A stretch of DNA of 64,000 bases from JADKAV01 sp963732355. Its GTDB lineage: Bacteria > Actinomycetota > Actinomycetes > S36-B12 > UBA10799. Below the pieces are notes generated by a model. The model worked only from the letters and a program-made list of their open reading frames with translations, had not been told where the DNA came from and did no database searches. This document shows, in pieces, positions 58,366 through 64,000 of this stretch; position 1 is the stretch's first letter, and each line of letters starts with the position of its first letter. Location: assembly GCA_963732355.1 (NCBI GenBank), contig CAVSZD010000010.1:248001-312000 (forward strand), written 5' to 3'. The translations under genes were made by a program, and so were the position numbers.

Positions 58366-59007
58366 TCAGACGGTCGGGTCCGACTGTCGCAACAGGCCGA
58401 GTTTCAGGGCGGTCATCAGGGCTTGGGCCCGGTTGCCCGCCCCGAGCTTCTCGTACAACTTGGAGATGTGGGTCTTGGTCGTCGACTCGCTGATGAACAG
58501 CCTTCTGGAAATCTGCGCCACACCCAGACCGTCGGCCAGTAGTTGCAGGACTTCCCGTTCGCGCGGACTGAGTTGGGGGCCGCTGGGACTCAACTTGCGC
58601 TTCATCGCGTCTGCCAGGTCCTTGGCGGTGAACGCCTGCGGGGTTGTCGCCGCGTGGCGGGCCGCCGCAACGACATCGTCCGAGGGGGCATTCTTGGGAA
58701 CGAACGCCGACGCCCCGGCCTCCAGTGCGGCGAAGAGTTGTTCGTCCCCGGCGTACATCGTCAGGATCACAATGCCCAGTTGGGGGTAGCGCTCCCGGGA
58801 ACTGGCCGCCAGCTTCAAGCCGGAACCGTCGGGGAGTCTGACATCCAGCACGATCACGTCAGGACGTGTGATCCGCAGCAGTCGCTCGGCGTCGGTGACA
58901 GAACCTGCCTCGCCCACGATCTCGAAATCGCCGTCCCGCTCGAAGGATCGGCGCAGACCTTGGCGGATCAGTTCGTGGTCGTCGACGAGGAGCACAGTTA
59001 TCGCCAT
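58366..59007 (-). CDS. NarL/LuxR-family response regulator
   Basis: A 213-residue two-component regulator. Receiver: acidic pair DD9-10 (LLVDDHELIRQGL), phospho-acceptor Asp55 (VIVLDVRLPDG), Lys near 105 (FVPKNAP). Linker ~125-145, then LuxR HTH: LSPREREVLQLLADGLGVAQISRRLFISESTTKTHISKLYEKLG (in parts LSPREREVLQLL, STTKTHISKLYEKL). It starts 4 nt after the kinase gene stop on the minus strand, giving a tight pair. Confidence 0.93.
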   Translation of the reverse strand: MAITVLLVDDHELIRQGLRRSFERDGDFEIVGEAGSVTDAERLLRITRPDVIVLDVRLPDGSGLKLAASSRERYPQLGIVILTMYAGDEQLFAALEAGASAFVPKNAPSDDVVAAARHAATTPQAFTAKDLADAMKRKLSPSGPQLSPREREVLQLLADGLGVAQISRRLFISESTTKTHISKLYEKLGAGNRAQALMTALKLGLLRQSDPTV

Positions 59008-59011
59008 GGGC

Positions 59012-60175
59012 TCACTCCTCTCTCTCGCCGACCGGTGGTTGTAATACCACCTCTAGGACCGTGCCGCCGCCATCGCGCGGGTGCCAGGACAGTTCGGCGC
59101 CGATCCGGTTCGCCCTTTCCTGCATAATGTCCAACCCGAAGCTGTCTTCGCGCGGCGAGTCCATGCCCACGCCGTCGTCGGCGATGCGCAGGAACGCGAA
59201 GGGCGGATCGACCCGGCAGGTCACCCACAGGTTGTCTGCGTCCGCATGGCGACGCACGTTCGTGACCGCTTCCTGCGCAATTCGAAGCAACTCTGTCTCT
59301 TGGGCCAATGCCAAGCGCTCATGGGCCTCATCCATGACGAGGTGGACGGTCAGTCCCGCCGCGGTGCCAGCTTGTTGCACGTAGCTGGTTAGGGCAGAAC
59401 CTAGCCCGGCGCCGGGTTGCACATCCGCGCGCAGATCAAAAATGCTCAGGCGCAACTCGGTGATTATGCGCCGCACCTCAGCCCGGATGTCGTCGGCCAG
59501 CGCTTGTCCTTGAGTGCCCTGGAGATCGGCCACGAGCACATCCAAGGCATAACCCACACTCGCGAGTTCCTGGGCGATGCCGTCGTGGATCTCGCGAGCC
59601 AGGCGCCTGCGTTCCTCGGTCGTGGCCGCAGTTCGAACGTCTGCGAAGAGCCGTCCGGTGTCGATCCGCAGCGCCGCTTCCTGAGCGCCTGGGATGGCCT
59701 GTTTGAGAGTGCCCGTGTCGAAGGCAGAGGAGTCGTTCTGCAGAGCTGCCACCCCCACCAGCCTCGAGCCCAGCGTCAAGGGGATGAGCGCCTCCTGATT
59801 GGTCGTACTCGTGATCACACCCTTGCCGGCCAGCGGTTTGCCCTCTTCCAGTGATCTGGTGAGGGAGGTGTCGATGGCCGGAAAGGGGCTGCGCTCGGCG
59901 CCCTTGACCGCGTAGGGCACCAGTTGGTCGTCCTGATTGACGTAGAGCACAGAGCGCTGCGACGGTACCTGTTTGCTGAGGTCGTCGAGGGTCTGCTGGG
60001 CAAGTGCCACCTCGTCGAGGCCCGCCGGAAGTTGCCGCGAAACGGTTTGAAGACGACTCAGTAAACGATGAGCCGCGCGGTACTCCTCGCCGCTGCGCCG
60101 CCGCTGCTGCAGTGTCCACAGCGCGATGCCAATCAGCGCTGCCACCGCGGCTACTACCGCCAGTACCGTCCCCAC
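59012..60175 (-). CDS. NarX-type sensor histidine kinase with GAF domain
   Basis: A 387-residue kinase. One N-terminal TM helix (~3-20), GAF-like domain (~45-175, LYVNQDDQLVPYAVKG), dimerisation/phospho-acceptor HisKA_3 with His197 in REIHDGIAQELAS, and HATPase_c with N-box EAVTNVRRHA and G-box DDGVGMD. The signal is unknown. The GTG/ATG start follows a terminator for the acyl-CoA ligase gene upstream. Pairs with the adjacent response regulator. Confidence 0.92.
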   Translation of the reverse strand: MGTVLAVVAAVAALIGIALWTLQQRRRSGEEYRAAHRLLSRLQTVSRQLPAGLDEVALAQQTLDDLSKQVPSQRSVLYVNQDDQLVPYAVKGAERSPFPAIDTSLTRSLEEGKPLAGKGVITSTTNQEALIPLTLGSRLVGVAALQNDSSAFDTGTLKQAIPGAQEAALRIDTGRLFADVRTAATTEERRRLAREIHDGIAQELASVGYALDVLVADLQGTQGQALADDIRAEVRRIITELRLSIFDLRADVQPGAGLGSALTSYVQQAGTAAGLTVHLVMDEAHERLALAQETELLRIAQEAVTNVRRHADADNLWVTCRVDPPFAFLRIADDGVGMDSPREDSFGLDIMQERANRIGAELSWHPRDGGGTVLEVVLQPPVGEREE

Positions 60176-60242
60176 GCGCTCGATTCCACCACGTTATGCC
60201 GCAAAACATGATCCATTCGGCCGTGTCCGAGGCAGCGGCAAG

Positions 60243-60281
60243 CGAACGGCCCCCACCCTCTAGGAGGACGGGGGCCGTTCG
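60243..60281 (-). terminator. Strong hairpin terminator of the acyl-CoA ligase gene
   Basis: Perfect 12-bp stem CGAACGGCCCCC (60243-60254) / GGGGGCCGTTCG (60270-60281) with a 15-nt loop, 11 bp past the ligase stop codon on the minus strand. No U-run follows, as is common in actinobacteria. It should insulate the two-component genes from ligase readthrough. Confidence 0.75.
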
Positions 60282-60291
60282 GGTCGTGGGC

Positions 60292-62079
60292 TCAGGAGTA
60301 CAGAGCCTCGACCTCCTCGCCGAATTCACCCATGACGACGTTGCGCTTGAGCTTCATGGAGGGGGTCAGTTGTCCGCCTTCCTCAGTCCAGTCGACACCG
60401 AGGATGTGGAACTTCTTGATCGCCTCCGCCTTGCTGACTGCTTTGTTGGCCTCGTCCACGGCAGACTGGACGGCCGCAACGATCTCGGGGTCCTTCGCGA
60501 CCTGGTCCAGCGGCGTGTCCACAGCCTTGTTGTGCTGCTCGAGCCAACTGGGCAGGGCCTCGACATCCAGAGTGATCAGTGCGGCGATGAACGGCTTGTT
60601 GTCGCCCACGACCATGCACTGGCTCACGAGCATGTTCGCGCGGATACGGTCCTCGAGAACAGCCGGCGCGACGTTCTTGCCGCCGGCCGTCACGATCAGT
60701 TCCTTCTTGCGGCCGGTGATCTTCAGGAACCCGTCGTTGTCGAGTTCGCCGATGTCGCCGCTGTGGAACCAGCCGTCCTTCTCCAGCACCTCATCGGTGG
60801 CCTTCTGGTTCTTCCAGTACCCCTGGAAGATCTGAGCGCCGTGCAGCATGATCTCGCCGTCGTCGGCGATCTTCACCGACGCACCCGGCATGGGCCGGCC
60901 CACTGTGCCGATCCGGATGGCGTCCGGCAGGTTGATCGTGCTTGCCGCCGAGGTCTCTGTGAGACCGTATCCCTCAAGAATGGTGACGCCGATGCCGCGG
61001 AAGAAGTGTCCTAGGCGAGCCCCCAGCGGAGCCCCGCCGGAGACCGCGTACTCGACCTTGCCACCAAGGGCACCACGCAGCTTGCCATACACGAGCTTGT
61101 CGAAGACGAAGTGCTTCACCTTCAGCAGAAGGCTCGGGCCGCCGGTGTCCAAGGACTTGGAGTATTCGATTGCAGTGCTGGCAGCGGCATCGAAGATCTT
61201 GCCCTTGCCATCGGCGGTGGCCTTCATCTGAGCGGAGTTGAAGACCTTCTCGAACACACGCGGCACCGAGAGCAGGAAGGTCGGCTGGAACCCTCCGAGC
61301 ATCTCGACGATGTTCTTGACGTCCGAAGTGTGTCCCAGGACCGTTCCCGACTCGATGCAGCCGATCTGGATGACCCGGCCGAACACGTGTGCAAGCGGGA
61401 TGAAGAGCAGAGTCGAACCGTGCGCGTCGAACAGGTCGGGCATCGAGCCCACGACATTGTCGGTCTCGAATCGGATGTTCGAGTGTGTGAGCACGCAGCC
61501 CTTGGGCCGGCCGGTCGTGCCCGAGGTGTAGATGATGGTGGCGATGTCGGCGGGGGCGACTGCGGTCCGACGGGTCTCCAGATCGGCATCGGACACGTCA
61601 GCACCCTGGGCCACGAGGTCGTCGACGGCGCCGTGGTCGAACAACCAGACGTGCTTTGTGGGTACCCGGTCTGCCACCTCGTCGAAGACGGCTTGGTGCT
61701 TGTCGGTCTCCAGGAACACCCCGACGCAATCCGCGTCACTCAGGATCCACTCGACCTGCTCGGCCGACGATGTTTCATAGATGGGCACCATGGTCGCGCC
61801 GACGAACCATCCGGCGTAGTCGGCCAAGGTCCACTCGTAGCGGGTCGCGGACATGATGGCGACCCGGTCGCCGTGTGCGATGCCTGCCGCGATCAAACCT
61901 TTGGCCAGCGCTTGGACCTCGCCGAGGAACTGTGCTGAGGTGACGTCCTGCCAGGATTCGCCAACTCGACGACGCAGCGCCACCCGGTTCGCGTTCGTCT
62001 TGGCGTGCTGGATGACGCTGTCTGTCAGGCTGCCCGAGGTGATGGGGGCGACAAGTGGTGCTTCGGCAACTTCGCGCAT
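60292..62079 (-). CDS. Long-chain fatty acid-CoA ligase (FadD15-like)
   Basis: About 595 residues from ATG 62077-62079 (MREVAEAPLVAPITSG); an earlier in-frame start to 62223 has no support. ATP-dependent acyl-CoA synthetase. P-loop motif TIIYTSGTTGRPKGCVLTHSN (in parts YTSGTTGRPKG), GYGLTETSA, GDIGELDNDGFLKITGRKKELIVTAGGKNVAP (in parts GDIGELD, GRKKELIVTAGGKNV) with the catalytic Lys region. It corresponds to fadD15 (Rv2187) next to pimB in mycobacteria. Preferred chain length is unknown. Confidence 0.93.
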   Translation of the reverse strand: MREVAEAPLVAPITSGSLTDSVIQHAKTNANRVALRRRVGESWQDVTSAQFLGEVQALAKGLIAAGIAHGDRVAIMSATRYEWTLADYAGWFVGATMVPIYETSSAEQVEWILSDADCVGVFLETDKHQAVFDEVADRVPTKHVWLFDHGAVDDLVAQGADVSDADLETRRTAVAPADIATIIYTSGTTGRPKGCVLTHSNIRFETDNVVGSMPDLFDAHGSTLLFIPLAHVFGRVIQIGCIESGTVLGHTSDVKNIVEMLGGFQPTFLLSVPRVFEKVFNSAQMKATADGKGKIFDAAASTAIEYSKSLDTGGPSLLLKVKHFVFDKLVYGKLRGALGGKVEYAVSGGAPLGARLGHFFRGIGVTILEGYGLTETSAASTINLPDAIRIGTVGRPMPGASVKIADDGEIMLHGAQIFQGYWKNQKATDEVLEKDGWFHSGDIGELDNDGFLKITGRKKELIVTAGGKNVAPAVLEDRIRANMLVSQCMVVGDNKPFIAALITLDVEALPSWLEQHNKAVDTPLDQVAKDPEIVAAVQSAVDEANKAVSKAEAIKKFHILGVDWTEEGGQLTPSMKLKRNVVMGEFGEEVEALYS

Positions 62080-62153
62080 TGTTTGGGGACCCTCTCCACG
62101 ATCCGTACTACCGGAAATTTGTGTCACTCTTTGGCGACGTATCAGCATTGTTC

Positions 62154-62172
62154 CGCAATTCTGGCAATTGCG
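62154..62172. promoter_or_regulatory. Inverted repeat in the ligase/SRPBCC divergent region
   Basis: CGCAATT-CTGGC-AATTGCG is a perfect 7-bp dyad in the 153-bp gap between the acyl-CoA ligase and SRPBCC genes, 75 bp before the former and 61 bp before the latter. It is the size of a TetR-type operator. No regulator gene is adjacent. Confidence 0.4.
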
Positions 62173-62232
62173 ACAGCGGATCGGCGTGAACCACGCTGGA
62201 GCCGGCAACAATCGGTGCGGCATGATCGTCGT

Positions 62233-62667
62233 ATGGCAGGGGTCGACCTGGTTGATGAGACCTTCGTGGTGGCAACACCGCAGGTTCTGGCCGCCATTGT
62301 GGCCGACCCGCAGTACTGGGCCAAATGGTGGCCCGACCTGCAGATGAAGGTATTCATGGACCGCGGACTACTGGGCCAGCGCTGGTCCATCACCGGGGGA
62401 CTGGTCGGGTCGATGGAGATATGGGTCGAGCCGTTCGCCGATGGGTGCATCCTGCATCACTATCTGCGCGGTGAACCGACGACTGACGGACGCACCCCCG
62501 TTCCCTGGCCGGACACGCCGCGGGGCTGGCGCAAGGCGGCTCGTGAGCGGGCGGGAAGGGCGAAGGCCTGGAAGCGCAGCGTTTGGGCGTTGAAGGCCGA
62601 ACTGGAATCCGGCAGAGCTGCAGGAGCTGCCCCGGTGCCCACGACCACAGATACGGCGGGGCAGTAG
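62233..62667 (+). CDS. SRPBCC (START-like) family protein
   Basis: A 144-residue protein, ATG 62233 (MAGVDLVDETFVVATPQVLAAIVAD). The N-terminal strand and helix, WAKWWPDLQMKVFMDRG, then RWSITGGLVGSMEIWVEPFADGCILHHYLRG (in parts GGLVGSMEIWVEP, ILHHYLRG) follow the helix-grip fold of polyketide-cyclase/SRPBCC proteins. A basic helix (RKAARERAGRAKAWKRSVWALK) and Ala/Pro tail end it. Ligand unknown, probably hydrophobic. It stands next to fadD in mycobacteria as well. Confidence 0.75.
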   Translation: MAGVDLVDETFVVATPQVLAAIVADPQYWAKWWPDLQMKVFMDRGLLGQRWSITGGLVGSMEIWVEPFADGCILHHYLRGEPTTDGRTPVPWPDTPRGWRKAARERAGRAKAWKRSVWALKAELESGRAAGAAPVPTTTDTAGQ

Positions 62668-62711
62668 GCTGGACGGTGCCTGCACAACGGCTCTGGAGCG
62701 AAGGATTCGAC

Positions 62712-63143
62712 GTGGCTGACCAGACCGAATCGAGCATCATCATCAACGCTTCAGCCGAGCGCGTCATGGGCGTGATCGCGGACCTCGGGACTTACCCCGA
62801 ATGGGCCGATGTGAAAGCCACCCGAATCCTGGCGACATTTGCCGATGGCCGGCCCAAAGAGGTCGAGATGACCATCGACAGCGGACCGATCAAGGACGTA
62901 TACACGATCGCGTATCAGTGGCGGGGCGACCGGGAGGTGAACTGGCACCTCACCGAATCCAGTGTTCTGCGGGACCTGGTCGGCACATATTCGGTGACCG
63001 ATCTCGGGAATGGTTCGTGCGAGGTCACGTACCAGTTGATGGTCGATCTGACTATCCCGATCATCGGGACCATCAAGCGCAAGGCGGAGAAAGCCATCGT
63101 GGACACTGCCCTCAAGGGCTTGAAGAAGAGAGTCGAAGGATGA
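62712..63143 (+). CDS. SRPBCC family protein (cyclase/dehydrase, TB16.3-like)
   Basis: A 143-residue protein, GTG 62712 with GAAGGA upstream. ADQTESSIIINASAERVMGVIADLGTYPEWADV (in parts SIIINASAERVMGVIADL, YPEWADV) is the typical coenzyme-Q-binding/polyketide cyclase start. The C-terminal helix runs IKRKAEKAIVDTALKGLKKRVEG. The position matches TB16.3 (Rv2185c). It probably binds a lipid-like molecule. Its stop overlaps the next start by four bases. Confidence 0.85.
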   Translation: MADQTESSIIINASAERVMGVIADLGTYPEWADVKATRILATFADGRPKEVEMTIDSGPIKDVYTIAYQWRGDREVNWHLTESSVLRDLVGTYSVTDLGNGSCEVTYQLMVDLTIPIIGTIKRKAEKAIVDTALKGLKKRVEG

Positions 63144-63550
63144 CCGACAGCGAGGGTCCCGAGGCATATCAAGAACCCCCCTGGTGGCATTCCACGCCGC
63201 AGGAGCCGCCGGTCGACTCAGTGATGGCAGAGGGGCTGAAACTGGCAGCGGCACTTCGCGACTGGGCCGTCGAATCGGGGGCCGTGGCGACCGCGGCTGG
63301 GTTTGCGCAGTCAGCGGCGGTCAACGCTTCGGCCTATCTGGCCGCGGTCCAGGCGCCGGCGGATGAAGTTGATGGGGCCGAGGATGCTGAAGAGGTTGAA
63401 GTGACAGTGCGCTGTGCAGACTGCCCGGTGTGCCAGGGCCTCGACGCACTGGAGTCAGCCAATCCGCAACTCGCCCAGAAGGCGCGCGTGGCGCTTGCGG
63501 GAGTGAACGCCGCACTCATGGGGTTTCTTCGCACCGACGAGGGCGACTAG
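63140..63550 (+). CDS. Hypothetical protein with CxxC pair, 136 residues
   Basis: ATG 63140 overlaps the SRPBCC stop (ATGA). The N-terminus is Pro-rich (EAYQEPPWWHSTPQEPP), the middle is an Ala-rich helix (SAAVNASAYLAAV), an acidic stretch DEVDGAEDAEEVEV follows, then RCADCPVCQGLDALE with three cysteines, CxxCPxC, and a C-terminal Ala/Leu helix. The cysteine motif could bind zinc. I do not recognise the family; co-translation with the SRPBCC protein is the main clue. Confidence 0.68.
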   Translation: MTDSEGPEAYQEPPWWHSTPQEPPVDSVMAEGLKLAAALRDWAVESGAVATAAGFAQSAAVNASAYLAAVQAPADEVDGAEDAEEVEVTVRCADCPVCQGLDALESANPQLAQKARVALAGVNAALMGFLRTDEGD

Positions 63551-63579
63551 TACCCGGCTCCCGGCGTAGCCTGTCAAAC

Positions 63580-64000
63580 ATGGGTCTGACTGTCGGGGTG
63601 GACATCGGTGGAACGAAGATCGCTGCCGGAGTTGTCGATGAGAAGGGCGCGATCCTGGCCAAGCAGCGGGTCGCCACTGCAGGCAGGGACGCTGAGAAGG
63701 TCGAACAGGCCGTCGCCGAGCTGGTGATGGGCTTGAACGCCAAGTACGACATCGAAGCCGTGGGGATCGGTGCTGCGGGATTCGTGGACGAAAAACGATC
63801 CAGAGTCAACTTCGCGCCCAACCTGGGGTGGAAGGACGAGCCGCTGCGGATGGCCGTGGAAGGCATTGTCGGCTTGCCCGTGGTCGTGGAGAATGATGCC
63901 AACGCCGCGGCGTGGGGGGAGTACCGGTTTGGCGCCGGTCGTCATCGGGACTACGTGATCACCGTGACAGTCGGTACCGGGATCGGGGCCGGGATCGTGC
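63580..64000 (+). CDS. ROK-family glucokinase, N-terminal part (cut by window end)
   Basis: 140 codons are visible, ATG 63580. Phosphate-1 motif GVDIGGTKIAAGVVDEKG (~6-23) is the ATP-binding start of ROK kinases. Sugar-site GIGAAGFVDEKRSRV and NFAPNLGWKDEPLR, then VENDANAAAWGEYRFGAG with the catalytic Asp, and VTVGTGIGAGIV, where the window ends. The zinc motif lies beyond. A glucokinase next to SRPBCC/fadD genes is usual in actinobacteria (glkA of Streptomyces). Confidence 0.9.
   Translation, partial: MGLTVGVDIGGTKIAAGVVDEKGAILAKQRVATAGRDAEKVEQAVAELVMGLNAKYDIEAVGIGAAGFVDEKRSRVNFAPNLGWKDEPLRMAVEGIVGLPVVVENDANAAAWGEYRFGAGRHRDYVITVTVGTGIGAGIV

Noticed and set aside
1..64000. tRNA or rRNA genes
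   Set aside because: I scanned the gaps between genes by eye and found no cloverleaf with a TTCGA-type loop and no rRNA motifs.

Overview
The window is high-GC DNA of actinobacterial type. It has frequent GTG starts, ATGA/TGATG gene overlaps, Tat signals and a cytochrome bc1-aa3 supercomplex operon pair. Actinobacteria-specific families are present: DUF4191, DUF3043, the SCO2322-like family, PspAA/PspAB, and a DnaQ-UvrC fusion. From about 11 kb to the end the gene order follows a backbone I recall from Mycobacterium tuberculosis (roughly Rv2219-Rv2181: RDD, DUF4191, lipA, lipB, TIGR01777 epimerase, E2, pepA/pepB, gcvT, cobT, erpA, ctaC, ctaF, qcrBAC, ctaE, trpD, UvrC-like exonuclease, NlpC, pimB, fadD15, SRPBCC) and from Streptomyces coelicolor. 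No finer taxonomic placement is justified from the sequence alone. I see no rRNA, tRNA, transposase, phage gene or CRISPR array, and no gene-free stretch over 300 bases.

Layout. (1) 0-11.1 kb: the end of a class-III aminotransferase, then a minus-strand catabolic region. This has a PadR/DUF1048 pair, kynureninase, and a seven-gene polyamine uptake and oxidation operon (aldehyde dehydrogenase, PotD, PotA, PotB, PotC, FAD amine oxidase, semialdehyde dehydrogenase). The operon promoter overlaps an imperfect inverted repeat. (2) 11.3-23.2 kb: lipoate and 2-oxoacid dehydrogenase housekeeping (lipB, lipA, E2, lpd), pepA and gcvT. (3) 23.1-36.9 kb: an accessory block. It holds a shortened CobT-like protein translationally coupled to a cytochrome P450, an alpha/beta hydrolase, and a cobalamin-riboswitch-controlled ECF-transporter operon. 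That operon starts with a secreted alpha-barrel-repeat protein. The block ends with an aldo/keto reductase and a phage-shock module (pspA, pspAA, htpX, pspAB). (4) 36.9-50 kb: nadA, erpA, aat, a TusA protein with a cysteine-desulfurase-like protein lacking the PLP lysine, ctaCDF, an L,D-transpeptidase, and the ctaE-qcrCAB operon. (5) 50-64 kb: a degenerate receiver protein, trpD, DEDDh-GIY-YIG exonuclease, CaiB-type CoA transferase, a Cys-rich mini-protein, an NlpC/P60 protein with Ser in place of the catalytic Cys, pimB-like and GT87-like glycosyltransferases, a NarL-type two-component system, a long-chain acyl-CoA ligase, two SRPBCC proteins and the start of a ROK glucokinase.

Features that ordinary genes do not explain. 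A family of about 70-bp near-perfect palindromes occurs five times (2445, 11887, 17365, 45571, 45703), always at the 3' side of at least one gene and never in a divergent promoter. Two copies sit in a 131-bp tandem duplication, and one is flanked by two different tandem repeats. The riboswitch-ECF operon reads as a corrinoid-acquisition system with a surface protein that may resemble transcobalamin. Three members of enzyme families have lost key catalytic residues (NlpC/P60, cysteine desulfurase, CobT) while keeping conserved neighbourhoods, which suggests structural or regulatory reuse.
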